NCBI GenBank assembly: GCA_007449985.2
Contig: VIIQ02000565.1
Span: 434,001-498,000, forward strand
Length of the DNA: 64,000 nt
DNA from: Desmodesmus armatus
Lineage: Eukaryota > Chlorophyta > Chlorophyceae > Sphaeropleales > Scenedesmaceae
Direction of reading: 5' to 3'
The notes beneath the pieces are model-generated. The model searched no databases. It was not told the DNA's origin and saw only the letters and a program-made list of their open reading frames with translations. Every line of letters starts with the position of its first letter. Position 1 is the first letter of the stretch. The translations under genes were made by a program, and so were the position numbers. Positions 1 through 12,695 of the stretch are shown one piece after another.

Positions 1-775
1 CTGACCACCAAGCAACCACAAGGGCTGTCACAAGCTGCTGAGCAAGGGAGGGGTGGGTGACATGCAGGCGGAGACTGGGAAATTAGCTAGCCTGCTGCTG
101 CCGCTGACCAAAGGGAAGGAAACGGGAGAAAGAGATTGGCGCTAAAGGCCTCTATTGTGAGGGTGCTGGTGTCTGGCATCAGTGCATGGCCTTACCACAA
201 TGGATCGAAAACCATAGGGGGGCCATGCAACGCCGGGGAGGCACCCACTGCCGTCCCCGTAGCCAGCATGTCTTGCCAGAGAAGGGCCGGCAAGACAGGT
301 CAATACACAGACGCAGGCCTGCAGCGCACCGCGTGCCCATTTGAATTGCGCCTGTGCCGACCACCATGCAACCACACAGGCTGTTGAACAGGGAGGGGTG
401 GGTGGCATGCAGGCTAGGTTGGGATGCTGCTGCTGCCGCCAAAAGGGATGGGATGGGTGGCATGCAAGCGAGGCTGGGCTGCTGCTGCTGCCGCTGGCCA
501 ACAGGGAGGGAAACAGGGGAAAGAGATTGGCGCTAAAGGCCTCTATTGTGAGAGTGCTGGTGTCTGGTATCAGTGCAGGGCCTTGCCACAATGGATCGAA
601 AACCATAGGGGGGCCATGCAACGCCGGGGAGGCACCCACTGCCGTCCCCGTAGCCAGCATGTCTTGCCAGAGAAGGGCCGGCAAGACAGGTCAATACACA
701 GACGCAGGCCTGCAGCGCACCGCGTGCCCATTTGAATTGCGCCTGTGCTGACCACCAAGCAACCACACAGACTGG
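1..775 (+). repeat. Two tandem units of a ~350 bp repeat, inverted relative to the 27-30 kb array
   Basis: Two head-to-tail units (about 1-365 and 366-775) share blocks such as the segment around GCCTCTATTGTGAG, the block around CAACGCCGGGGAGG and a perfect 9-bp stem (TGTCTTGCC/GGCAAGACA, 269-298). The first ~370 bases are nearly identical to the reverse complement of about 28880-29250, which belongs to the long array. The first base of the window already lies inside the repeat, so it probably continues to the left. Open frames across it are repeat by-products with no domain. Confidence 0.85.
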
Positions 776-3700
776 AGACTAGGGATGGCTGCCTGCTGCT
801 TACGATACTACTAGAGAGCATAGATTGGCCGGCGCATGTTGCAGCTCCGTTTCCAGGCTCGCCACGAGGAGGCTTGCTCTAGCCAAGCCCATTTCAACTC
901 TCAACCAACTATGTACAACCACAGCCACTCAGTTGATGTGCACCTTGCTGCTGCTGCACTGGCACCAAACCTCATCCAGCCCAGTCACCAGCCAGCCAGG
1001 GCCCGCTTACCTGTCAAGTGATGCAACACTTGCTTTTAAATCATTGAAGAGCTGCTTGCCTATGGTGTTACCGGCTTCCGAGAAGTCTCCACACAGCTGG
1101 TTGGTTTGCCATGGTAAGGCAAGAAGCAGTCTGAACTGCAGGGTAGCAGGGAAGACAATACAAAATGATTCAAATGAAAATGTTTGGTAAACTACAAACA
1201 TCAATGGATACTCGGCAGCTGTGTGAAGCCACGAATCGGAGGTACATCGATGAACAGCCGCTGCTGTGGGACCCCCAAGCCAGCTAAACAGGCTCAGCTG
1301 CTGTGGCTAGTGTATGAGGACAGCAACTACTGTCTGAAAGGAAGCTCACCGGAGATCACCAGGCCTTCCACGAGACTCCAGCCCGCCCTGGCGGAATGTG
1401 GCTTAGCTGTCTGCATTACTGACTGATAGGTAGCCATTTAAGCACTGCATTGGATAGCACCAAGATGATTTGGTGAGCTGAAGTCAGGCCCGGAATGAAT
1501 GTACCCGCGAAAGTGCAACAGGGCGATGTCAGGGTGTAGGGTTCCCGCCAAAGTGCCGTTTGTTACAGTTCCGAGCCAAGAAGAAAGCGCTTCTGACTCA
1601 ATTATCATGTCTTCTGCTCGCTTAATCTCGTTGTTCAAGCTCCTTGTCTTCTCTGACAGCTGCCAAGAAGAAAGTGTGACTCAAACTTTAGGATCCTAGG
1701 ATCGGCCGGCCTCCCTGGCCATCAGCCATGGTTCCCTGCTCAGCCCACCCTAGCATAAAACTGTGATTCGACGTCGCTGGGATCTGAACACGCCCACAAC
1801 CACATGCACATCAACCACAAGCTCACAGCAGTGAACAGCAGGCGAGGACGCACTGTGAACCAACAAACAGCATGAGCGGCGCTTCGACAGCAGCAGCCAT
1901 CACACCCAGCAACCCAGCTGCTGCCACAACAGCAGCCATCACAGCCAAACACCCCAGCTGCTGCTGCAATAGCAGCCACCACCCCCAGCACTCCAGCTGC
2001 TGTAGCGGCCATGTTGAACATGCGAAGCACCAGCTGCCGCACCCAAAACCCCAACACCGTAGACATGACCATGCGCTTGTCAAGCCCTTGCTGTATTCGC
2101 CAGACGCATGTGCTGCTGTCCTCTTCTACATTGGTCCCATCATGGCAGGGCGATCATGTGCCTGTATGAATATGCACAAAAAACAGTTGGAGAGGGCAGT
2201 GCACAGCAGTTGCTGAAAGCAGTCAATGTAATCAGGCCAGCTCTTCCCCTGCCATTGTAGGTTTGTGGACCACTTGTGTGTGGAGGTATGAACGCTGCTT
2301 TGCGCCAAAACATAAATGTGCCACCTGCCGAGCCTGGGCGCATCCGCACATGATACCAGCACCTGCTGCTTTTCTGCACTCAAACAGGGTTACTGCCACC
2401 ACCGCTGGCATGTGGGGGAAAACGCCCAGCTGACAACCCAACCCAGCACAGTTGCTGTCTGCCACACTGCGCATGCCTACCTGCTTGCGCGCGCAGCCCA
2501 GCAGCAGCATGGGTGGTGTGACACACGGCTGGAAGTGGTGGTGCGCATAGCTTGGCTGGGATGATCACCCTGAACGCAGGCTGTGTGGCGCACTGTTGCA
2601 CTGGTCACAGGGCTTGACATGCATCTGAATACTGCCAACCAAGCAGCGCTCCTTGCGTCTCTGCGAGCAGCGCACACACACCAGCAGCGAGTAAGTAAGA
2701 CTGAATCAGGCCCCTTAGTCCAGCAGGGGTGAACCACGACCACCACCAGGACAGCAACAGAATAGCTTCCCGCTGCTTGCTGACGTTCTGCTCCTTCCCC
2801 CTGCACCCATCCTGCAGCGCTGCCTGCTGTGCACACTGAGGTTGCTGCTGCTGCAGGGAGGTGCTGTTGCAACTCCTGCATGTGTGATTACATTGCAGCA
2901 CTGGACCTGCAGCCAGCCTAAGAGTTGAACATTCATTCGGGCTGCCTGCTGTGAGTGGCCCCTATTACACCCACCTGCTAACTGCTTTGAGTCAAGCGCG
3001 GTACTTGCACCGCACTGAGGGAAGGAGGAGCACCCAGGACAAAGTTTCCTGCACACTTGCATGGTTGCAGAGCATGAGCCCCTGCTGCAGCGCTGGCATT
3101 GGAGGCGCTGATAGAGTCCCAACACATGGCAGGAACCCGGATGCAGGCAACCCTGCGGTGTGCATCCGCACCAGAACTAACATTAACTCAACACATCCGG
3201 CAGCTTAGCTGGGGCCAGGCCGCTACCATCTCCCAATCCTCACCTTCAAAAACATAATTCCCAACGGCAAATGCAGCAGCTGCTGCTACCGCACTGTTGT
3301 GTAGGAAGATCTTGCAGGTGTGCCAGCCGCACAGTAGGGAGGCACCCCGTACGCCCTGCTCTGTACGCAGCGCAACCGCATGCCCAGCGCCGAGATAAGA
3401 TGGCTGCTGCATGCCCTGGCCAGTCTGATGGGGCAGCTGCAGCTGCAGCACCCATGCTGGGGGCATTCAAGCTGTTGAGCAGCACCTGCAGACACCACAA
3501 AATGTCACATAACATCATGGCAGAATGACTGGCTGACGCGCCACAGAGCTGGAACTTTCACCCCTCACTCAGCGTCCCATGCAGATACATGCCATAAGAA
3601 CGTCCAGACTAACGAGCAGCTACCGTTGATGCGTGCCTACAAGGCAGGGTTATAGAAGCAAGGCCCAACCCCCTGGCACAAAGCAGGGTTGTTGAGAAGC

Positions 3701-4342
3701 AAGGCCGCATCAGTATCACACAATCTTTCCCTGAGCATCAACACCCTTCCCCATCTCCTATTGAACATCAAAACCCTTCACCCCTGCTGCGCCTGCTGCT
3801 TCCACCGAGTACCTTGCTGCCAGTGACTGCCCTGTGTGTGACACAGACATGCTGTACACCCTACCTGCAGAGTGGCAGTTGGTAGCTGCTGCACATGGCA
3901 CTACTGCAGTTCAGGGTCCTGCAGCACTTGCGGCTGCTGCCCCTACGGGTGCTAGTCCTTCCAGTGCACCAAATGCCTTGACACAAAGCTTGATGCACTA
4001 TGAGAGCACTGCTGCAGCGGCTGCAAGCAAAGAGCACCGGCATTCAAGGCAGCGCGGCCGCAGCAACGGCGGCAGTAGCAACAGCGGCAGCAGCAGAATC
4101 GACAGCAAAACATGCTCAGAGATCAAGCAGGGATCACAGGCACACACCTGCTGCGGTGATAGTAAGCGACCATGACAACCCTTTCACGCGCATCAGGCTG
4201 CAAGGATTGCCTTATGCCCATGCCGCCAAGCTTGGGCTGTGCATCAAAGCAGAGCATGGGTCCAGCACCAACAGAACCACCTTACCCTTGCCTTGCAGCT
4301 TGGTGCACGTCATCACTCTCCCATCATGGTCCTTGAGGGCAG
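776..4342. other. No gene recognised
   Basis: CAG/CTG-rich DNA with short, mutually overlapping open frames of low complexity. I saw no protein motif and no convincing chain of splice sites. The only clear structure is a small minisatellite at 1888-2005. An undetected 5' portion of the gene that begins near 6042 could lie here, but nothing in the sequence shows it. Confidence 0.5.
1888..2005. repeat. Imperfect ~40 bp minisatellite, three units
   Basis: Three consecutive units start near 1888, 1928 and 1969. Each begins AGCAGCCATCAC or a close variant and ends CCAGCTGCTG. They differ by substitutions and small indels. Confidence 0.75.
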
Positions 4343-4344
4343 TA

Positions 4345-4731
4345 CCGTAGTGGCACGCGTGGTTCGAGGATTTTTTTTATCGAATGCAGTATAAAATTGC
4401 CTGAGACATTCGACAAGGTGGCCAGGCGGTTTATCTGAAAGTTCGATACCTGAAAGATGGATGGTGATCTGTGACCTGCTGTTGAGGCTCTGCGCCATGC
4501 CAGGTGCCTGAATCACACTACATACACTGAAAGATCATCATCAGGTATGTTGAGACTGGCACAGCGTGACGTGCAGCCCAGTATATGCTGCTGCAGTGGG
4601 GTGGGGCTTGGGGGCCCTTTTTTGACCGATTCGAGGAAGTGTGAGTGGGCACTTTCCTGTTGTATTCGATATTTCGCACCTTTTCTGAAATATTTATTTA
4701 TTTATTTATCGAACCACGCGTGCCACTACGG
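4345..4731. mobile_element. Short non-autonomous TIR element (MITE) with TA target duplication
   Basis: The left end CCGTAGTGGCACGCGTGG at 4345 continues into GTTCGA. The right end at 4709-4731 is its exact reverse complement, giving 23-bp terminal inverted repeats. Each end is flanked by TA (4343-4344 and 4732-4733), the target duplication expected of Tc1/mariner-type elements. The interior has no transposase frame and contains AT-rich tracts and several further TTCGA/TCGAA motifs. A shorter relative lies at 30101-30215. Family assignment rests only on the TA duplication and is tentative. Confidence 0.85.
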
Positions 4732-4733
4732 TA

Positions 4734-6041
4734 GCTAGCTGTCACCGTGCTCAGGTATCCCTAGGGCTGGAGACCCCCAAAGCCAGCCTGGATAATTGCG
4801 TGGACCAGCAGCCCGAAGCTAGGTAAATGATTATGACACGGAAAGCCCTGCGTCTGAGAACTGTTTGAGTTGGCCAAGCTCAGGTTTGGCATGTCGCAAA
4901 GGCATCAAGCCTCAGGACCAAGTCTGGTCAGCAATATCACACGACCCTGCGCGGGCAGCACCTTTGTCAGCAACCACCAGCCACCTCACATACACCTTGA
5001 AGTCAGCGACTCGTCGTTCCATCAAAAGTGACAGATTATGATCTGCACACTTGCCCTTCGGTTTCTAATGTATTATAAAAGGGTTACTGGACCCACCCAG
5101 CACACTATTTTCACATATTCGCGTGCTGTCTTAGCATCTCTCACAATTGACGCCAAAACACTGCTGGGGTCAACTGATGATCTGACATTGGTGAAGGAGT
5201 CAAGCATCCGCCTCCCCAACTCCATTTGAGGATATGTTGATCTTTGCGCAGTATCCTGCAGCCTAGTTGCCAAAGCAGCAAGTGAGTCATCGGCACTGCT
5301 TGCCATCAGAAGCTTCTCAGAGGCCACGGGGAGGGCACAGCTCCCAGCTGCCTGCAGGCAGTATGTGGAGGCCATAATTCACAATACTCTGTAGACCCCA
5401 TGCAGATGCAGCTTGAAGGCTGGGAAGGCTGGCCAGTTTTGTTGCTGAACACCACCGCCCGTGCCACCACCACAACAGCTGCAGCACCAACATGCTCTGT
5501 TGACTGTGGCTTGGCGCTGCTTGGTGCTGCCATAGGATAATGCAGGAACCACTAGTGGGCACGCCTTCTGTCATCCAATACATACAGCCAGCAGAAGTGT
5601 GACAAGTAACAGTGCTCACTGTTCAGGTAGGTCAACAATGGCGAATCATTCATGTTTGCTTCCTGGTGGTGGCTTTCTGTTTGATTTTTTGCTGTGATCA
5701 TTGCATGTAAACCTCCACACAACCTTTTGTCCAAGCGGTCAGCTGTTCAAGTTCAGCACCTCAAAGTTGCAGGAGTGCATCACACATGCTTCTGCACCAC
5801 TGTATCAAGTCGGAGAAAATACCTAAAGTTTCATCACGCCTCCCACCACGCAGCCAGCGCGGTAAGTTTGCGGAGTTGCTGATCACCTGTGTCGACAGAG
5901 TGGCACGGAAGCGCAGATTCTTTGCAAGGGCGGCTGCTACGCGTTGAACAACATGTTGACGGGCCCCTTATCGTGCTTAGTGTCATATCAGGTTACGCAG
6001 AAGCCTTGAACGTGACTGCTGCTCTGTTTGCTGTGTTCCAG
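4734..6041. other. No gene recognised; may hold the unseen 5' end of the next gene
   Basis: Only short open frames without motifs are visible. The plus-strand frame used by the exon at 6042 stays open upstream to about 5889, but the CAG at 6039-6041 after a T-rich stretch looks like a splice acceptor, so the segment before it is probably intronic. No start codon could be assigned. Confidence 0.4.
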
Positions 6042-9000
6042 GGAACCCTGCTGCAGCAGCGCCAGCGGTTGCCCATGTGGTGGTTGCACACTCAACCATC
6101 ACCTGCAACTTTGATGAGCCCCCAGGACCCACTCCATGCTGACGTTGTGGTGTCCACAAGGGCAGTGCCTGCCTTGCGCATCGGCGGCAACAACAGGCCC
6201 TCAGAGCAGTTGTTGAGCGCCATACGAGGCGCCTTCAACAGGCACATAGCAGCAGCAGCAGCACCTGGCCACCATGCAGCAGGCAATCAGCAGCAGCCCC
6301 TGCCCAACGGGCACATGGACAACATGCAGCAGCCGGCCGGTTTTGACCCTGAGACCGCAGGACACTGGAGGTATGAGGACAGACACGCAAGAGAGCAGGC
6401 TGTGTTTTGCATGCAGCATGCCTGCAAGCATGCATGCATGCAGGGTACGCACCTTGGTCAGCTTTGCTGTATCCAGATGTAAATAAGATGCACACTCGTT
6501 CATTTTTTTGTCAATGATCTGCATGAGCTGTTGGTGCTCACACCGATGCAGTAACGCCATATCAATCCGTCCGTCAGAGGGACAGGCTCACCCACTCCGC
6601 CCACCTTCCGTGTGTATCTCCCTGCCTGCCTGCTTCCTCCCTTGCCCACCCCTTTCTTCCTGCAGCTTGCACCACTTGGTGCTGCGCTGGCTGGGGAAAC
6701 AATACCCGGTCAGCGTCTTCGAATGGGTGTGCCCTGATGGCCTTGCCGGCCACTGCCTCGTCATGCCTTGCGGGGAGGGGTACACAAACCTGGTGGTTGA
6801 AGCGCGGCGGAGCTGCGCAGACGAGCATGACGCCCGCCTCACAGACGACCACCACCAGTCATTCCTCTGCAGCACGGACAGCAAGGCACACCTCATGATG
6901 GGCGCGCTGGCACGGGCCCTGGTGCTCGACAAGGTCACGTAAGTGCCCTGACATCCGCACACAGCAAATCCGCGTTTGGGGTCGAGGGAGGGGGTGCTTT
7001 GCATTCGTGGCTATGCGCAGCACACAATGGCCGCGCAGGAGTACTGCTTCGCTGTTGTCAGACAATTTAGGGCCCAACTTGGTTGATGGGACCCCAGGAG
7101 AAGTAGCCACCCCAAAGATGTTGGGCAGTGCAGGATTGTGCAGCGGGGTGCTGTTTGAAGCGCCTACCAGGGCATACAGTGCCGGGCGCTGTGTGAGGAG
7201 GCATGCATCACTGTGCACAGCCCCTGAAGCATGCGTGGTAAGCATGGCGCTTCCGCAGCAGTGAGTGCAGCCACTCAGCACGCCCTCCTGCGCTCACTCT
7301 CACTTCTCTGCAGCCGCTGCAGGATCATCCTGCACGGTGCGCAGCGGCTGCAGAGAAGGTTTCGCAGGGTGCGCGACCATGACTGACACCTGTGCTTGGC
7401 TGTTTGTGTGGCGCATTTGCCCTGTGTGACTGACGCCTGTGCTTTTTCTGTTTGTGTTGCGCTGTTTGTGTTGCGCTGTGTGACTGCCACAGGCGGCTTG
7501 TGCTGGTGGTGGAGTCTCCCAAGCATGCGGTCAAGGTGGCATGGCTGTTGCTCAAGCTGGGGCTGCCCGAGGCCATCCTCAACTCGCCCAGGGTGGACTT
7601 TTGCCACGAGAGCCACATGACGAAAGGCAACATCAACAACAAGTCGAGGCTGCTGAAGGGTGAGTGGTGTGTGCAGGGTATTTGAAAGCACTGCAACAGT
7701 GCCTGGCAACAATCCACTAGTCGTTGTGCGCCATAGTGCTCGAGCGTGCCAAGGCTTGCTTCCCAGTGTGCAAGCATACCACTGTGCAAGCATACCTGTC
7801 ACGCGTCAGTGGGTGCAGTGCGTGCTGCACTTGCTGTTGTTCATGCCATGCATATGTGCACATATGTGCATGCCATGAACTCCAGACTTGGAAGCAAGCA
7901 GCATCCTGCAGAGTCAGTATTGACCCACTAGTGGGTCTGTACACACAGCTGCCCAGTCTGTCAGTCACCACCAGCTACCACCCCTGGTACCCCGTCACAG
8001 GTTTGTCCTGAGGCCAAGTCAGTGATTCTGCCACAACTCCACCCAGTTTGCCAGGAGCAGACATGCCACATACCAACGGTGATCTCTTGCTATGTGTCCT
8101 TCCCGCCCTGTAGGCCTCACCAAGCAGCTCAGTACAGTCGCCTTCCTGTGCATCCCTTTCTGGAAATACAACAACTCCCTCACCCAGGAGCTCAAGGCCG
8201 ATATGATCAACTTCAACAAATACGGGCCAGACGACAAGGGTGTGATCATGTACAGCATCTCTGAGAACTTCCATATGCTGGAGGTGGGAGGGCCCCAGCT
8301 TGAGGGCCACCAGAGGTTCAACCTGGAGGGCTTGGCGGACGTTGGAAGGGTGCACTGCGTGGCTGAGAAGCTGGAGGTGAGATGGGTGCCTCGCAGGGGG
8401 GGGGGGGGCAGGGGTAGAAGGGGTGGTGCATGCCCCTGCGCAGGTGGAGGATGGGTAGCAAGGGTTGATCATGGGCGCCAGAGAAACCTGGGGGCGAGGC
8501 GGGTGGCTTACAAAGGGGAGTGCAGGGGGAGGTGCGGGGGTAAGCAGGTGACACAGGGTTGGCTGAAGGCGGCAGAGGAGAAGTGGAGGTGAGATCGGTG
8601 GCTGACGAGAAAGGAGGGTGCAGGGGGAGATGTGTGGGTCGGCGGGTGACGCAGGGTAGGTTTTAGGCGGCAGGGAAGAAGCTGGAGGTCAGATCGGTGG
8701 CACACCCCGGCGGGGTTTTGTCTATTAGGGAGTGTGTTGCAGGCCGGCCGGGGGCAGGTGGCAATAGGGGGGGGGTCCAAGGATTGTCGGAGGGGGAAGC
8801 AAGCAAAGGGCCGGGGCCCCTGGATGGGGTGGCCCAATGGGCAGATTGGGTGGGCTTGGGTGTGCCTTTGGGGGGCGGGAGGGTCAGCCCCAGGCCGGGT
8901 GGAGAGGAATGCACATGCAAACAACCGTGACGGCTGCATGGAAGAGGGAGAATGTGCTGACGGCCTCGGCAAACTTGGGTGGATGAGTCACAGCTGTCTC

Positions 9001-11141
9001 ACATCAAGGCTGTCTCACATCAAAGTCAACCAAGCAGCCAGGTGGGTGGTTATGCTTGCAACAGCAGGTTAGTTTGCTTGCACCACCCAGGGAGAGGTAG
9101 GGAAACGCTCAGGGGAAGGCGGGAGTCGAGGAAGGAGGGAGAGCTACCGTAGCTCCCGGTGAGGCTCTGGGGTTGAGTAGCAGACAGGCGCACTGCAGCA
9201 GGTTTTACTCGGGCAGCCGGCTGTCATCCTGGACTATATGCTGCAAGCATGGTGTGTCGTACACGCATTGCCTTTGTACACAGGAAGGTTGCCTTGGTGT
9301 TGATGCGTGCCCGCAACGCCCTGTGCCGCCGTATGTCCTGCCCCCCCCCATCCCATTCTCCCCCCCCCCCCCCCCCCCCCCAGAACTTGGTGCCCAACAA
9401 GCTTGGCAAGAAGAACTGGAAGCTGTACATAGTGGATGCCAACACACAGAGCAAACACAAGCTGAAGCCTGTCAAGAATGGGTGCACCATGCGCATGCCA
9501 ACCCCTGACAAGATCAACAGCAGCATGCAGCGGCTGGCCCCGCTTGCAGCAGCAGGCGGCGGTGTCCCAGGGGGTGCGGGTGCAGCGGCAGCTGCAGCGG
9601 CAGGGGGTGCTGCTGCTGCTGCTGCTGCTGCTGTGTCACCGTGGAGGGGGGTTGAGATCACAGCTGTAACAGTCTGGCGTGCGGATGGCGGTGTTGCCGT
9701 GGATGAGGCCTCACTCCCAGTGCGAGAGGTGCTTGCACGCACCCTGCGCCTAGTGCCCTACGGCGTGCAGCACATCTGGCCATTTGCAGCAGCAGCACCA
9801 GCACATGCCGCAGATGCTGCACAGCCAGTGCAGCAGCCAGGCGGTGCTGACATGGACAACAGCAGCAGTGACCAGGAGGTTGGCAGTGATGAGGAGGTGG
9901 GCAGTGACGACCAGGACAGCAGTGAGGAGGGGGAGGACTCGGAGGGTGGGGACTCACAGGGTGAGGAGGCAGGGCAGGGCCTTGCTGCTGCCAGCAGCAG
10001 TGCTGCTGCTGCTGCCGCTGCCGCCAACACGGCTGCATTCCAGGAGCCTGCTGGTGTCACCGCTGCTGCTGCTGCTGCTGCCGAGCCTGGCTATGCGCAG
10101 CTGCAGCAGCAAGTGCCTGCAGTTGACGCAGACATGGCTGATGCAGCACAGCAGCAGCGGCTGGGCAAGCGCCAGAACGAGGCTGCGGCAGGTGGGCGCT
10201 CCAGCAAGGCTCACCACTCCCTGGCTGCTGGCACGCCGGGGGCTGCCGCCGCCGCCTTTGCTGCTGCTGCTCCTGCTGGTGCTGCAGCCCCCGCAGCGTC
10301 TGCGCAGGCTCTGAAGCAGCTGCTGCTTTTCAACCGGCGGCAGCTTGAGACAGGCCAGCGACAGCGGCAGCAGCTGCAGGAGGTGCAGCAGCCGCGGCTG
10401 CTGCAGCTTTCCCAGCTGAAGTACAGCAACATCACCTGCGGTGCTCCTGAGCAGGTGTTCCCCCAGCTGATCAGCCAGAACCTCGCAGAGCTGGGGGAAA
10501 TGTCAGACGGGCCCCTCATGCACAACGACATGAAGTACCTGGCGCAGCAGGGGTGCATCGGGGTGCACTGCACGCCCCCTGACGGCACGCATGCGGGGGG
10601 CAACGTCACAGTGAAGGCCGTGGCAATCGTGCACTGCGGCTGGCCTGAGCTGGAGGCCTGCAGCAAGCAGCACATCGGCCGCGGCAGGGACGCCCTGCCC
10701 GCGCTCAACGCAGCAGCAGCAGCAGGAGGGGCCCAGATCAAGGTCTGGGACATCAGCTCCTACAGCACAGACCAGCTGCACACCAACCTCACCGACAGCA
10801 GGGGCCACCCGGTGATGCTGCTGTTTGAGGTGCCCTGCAAGCAGCAGCTGGTGGCAGGCGTCACAAGGTGGTACCCTGAGCTGGTTGGGCGGCAGCAGTT
10901 CCTGGAGGGGCTGTGGGGCAGCGCCAAGAGCCTCTACGAGGGTGGGGGCTTTGAGGTGAGCACAGTGCTGGCGGCCTGCAGGCAGCTGCTGGTGTTTGTG
11001 CTGGCAGATGCTCTGCAGCCTGCGGAGGTGGGGGCTGAGCTGCGGCAGCGGCTGCAGCGCTACATGCGAAAGCCCGGGGGCGGCGACCCATGCGCCAGCA
11101 TCTGCAAGCGCATGCACGTGCAGGCGGTTATTCGCAACTAA
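6042..11141 (+). CDS. Unrecognised multi-exon protein with large Ala/Gln/Ser-rich insertions
   Basis: Five exons join in consistent phase with GT-AG borders: 6042-6370, 6666-6938, 7493-7659, 8114-8376 and 9384-11141 (TAA). The 5' end is not identified. Exons 2-4 are compact and non-repetitive, with stretches such as VLRWLGKQYPVSVFEW, KHAVKVAWLLLKLGLPE and IPFWKYNNSLTQELKADM, which suggests a folded domain. The last exon (585 residues) mixes this with poly-Ala, an acidic Ser/Asp/Glu stretch near 9850-9965 and Gln-rich linkers, then a conserved-looking C-terminal part from about 10405 (LSQLKYSNITCGAPEQVF) to the end. I do not recognise the family and assign no function. The intron before the last exon ends in an almost pure C tract, and a second version of the terminal exon lies at 12601-12695. 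Confidence 0.6.
8516..8707 (+). repeat. Two ~98 bp intronic units carrying copies of the upstream exon's donor edge
   Basis: Within the intron at 8377-9383, two tandem units each end in a version of the preceding exon-intron border. The real border is GAGAAGCTGGAG|GTGAGAT at 8365-8383. The copies lie near 8577-8597 (one base shorter) and 8674-8694 (GTGAG changed to GTCAG). The exon-derived part is short (about 20 bases), so chance similarity is not excluded. Confidence 0.5.
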
Positions 11142-12600
11142 GCGCAGCAGCAGCAGCAGGGGCGGTGTGTGGAGTTGAGTGGCTGCTTCTCCGCAGCGTG
11201 TCCCGTTGGCCCTTTGGCTCGTGAGGGTTGGATGGAGGCATGTTTGTGTCACTCTATGCGCACATGTCTGGAGTGTGCTGATAGCTGGGTTTGCAGGAGT
11301 GCTGTGGGCAATTGAGTGCAGCAGCTGCAGTAGGTGCTGTGTGTGGTGTCTGAGTGGCTGCTGGTCAGCACCGTGCCATTTTTGTATGTGCGTTTGGATG
11401 GAGGCTGGATGGAGGCATGGTAGGGCCGCTGTGCGTCTGGGTTTCGCTGATTGTTGGGGTTGTAGGAGTCAGTGCGCATGTTGCGATCACTCTTTGACCC
11501 GCATGGCTTGACCTATCGTGTTATGCCCAGCATCACTGGCAGGGTCCAGCCCTGACTGAAGGGATGGGTTGAGAGCAGTCCTGCCTATCTGTGTATACAT
11601 GTACTGGTGTTGGTGTGGTAGGGTCGTGTACAATGCTATCCCGTGTGTCTTGTGTGCTGTGGTGTCTGCTGGTACAGTGTTGGACATGGTGTGTGGAAGC
11701 AGCTGACCGCAGGCAGACAGTCACCACCCTTGTGTGTCAACATTATGCATGTGCCATGACAGACACCTTCTTGCCTCTGTCCGAGTGTCAGTGTGTGGGA
11801 GGCACTGGGCTTGTGTGTGCACTGCACTGGGGTGTGGCACATGTGTACAACAGGCTCCAGCTGTCACTTGTGTATCACCAAATAAGAGAAGCCGGTGTGT
11901 AGACAGAGGACGTGTTTTTTGTGCAGCCCCAGCCTTGGGACAAGGCTTTCGTGTGCTCCAAGCACGCAGGCTGCTGTTGGGGTGTGGCACGCTCATTTTG
12001 TGTGCAGCTTGCACTGACTGTGAGATGCTGGATTGACGGTCCCCGACTTGTGGTACGGTTACTCCTCCTGTGGAAGGTGTCGCTCAACTGTTGGACGGCC
12101 CTTGTGCAACATGTGCTGCAGCTTTGCGCAAGGCAGCACCTGTGTTTTGGTACCCTTGGAACTACACGACGGTCGTGTAGGCCTTCCTTTATTGTGTTAC
12201 GAGTCACCACATTGACCATCCATGTACGCTCAAGCTGTTGCTGTTCTGTACAAACCGTTCCTACTGGCTTGCAGCAGTAGGAAAGCGACTGCTTTTCAGC
12301 TGCTGCTGTGGATGACAGGTGTGCTGGTGATCTTGTTGCATGGGTGTTTTGCACGCCTTGGCTGCATATGTCTGTGGTTCTTGGCTCAGGTGCTTCTGGT
12401 GTGTGCTGTGGCAACCGTTGATGTGCCGCTGCGGCCGTCGAGTTTGTCGGCTGCTGCAGTCCCCGCCTTACTCAGGGCGTGGCATGTGCAGCGCAGTTGG
12501 CTTAGGTTCAGTGTTTCAGGAGCAGCAAAGAGCCACGGGCAGATTTGTTGCCCAGTGATTGCGCCCTAAGGTGCTGATGCTGAGGTGATGACCCCGACAG
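11142..12600. other. 3' flank; GT-rich DNA without recognised gene
   Basis: GTGTGT-rich sequence with many short frames and no motif. It separates the last exon of the upstream gene from a second copy of that exon's end. It may be a long 3' UTR or an intron if the second terminal exon is used. Confidence 0.4.
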
Positions 12601-12695
12601 GCACTGCCAGCGGATGGTGCCACGCCAGGCCAGGGCATCGACCCCTGCTACAGCATCTCCACGCGCATGTACGTGCGGACTGTCAATTGCAACTG
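12601..12695 (+). pseudogene. Second copy of the terminal exon of the 6042-11141 gene
   Basis: A CAG acceptor at 12598-12600 is followed by a frame that reads GIDPCYSISTRMYVRTVNCN and stops with TGA at 12693-12695. The end of the upstream gene reads GGDPCASICKRMHVQAVIRN then TAA. Both are followed by a CAGCAGCAG run and GGGGCGGTG, so the duplication includes 3' flank. The copy keeps an open frame and an acceptor. It could be an alternative terminal exon, the remnant of a tandem paralogue, or dead. Confidence 0.65.

Noticed and set aside
341..751. Protein-coding gene in the left repeat
   Set aside because: Open frames occur in several registers on both strands, repeat with the unit and change between units.
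9249..9383. ATG at 9249 as the start of a 630-residue protein
   Set aside because: The first 45 codons run through intron sequence including the poly-C tract. Joining 8376 to 9384 keeps phase with the upstream exons.
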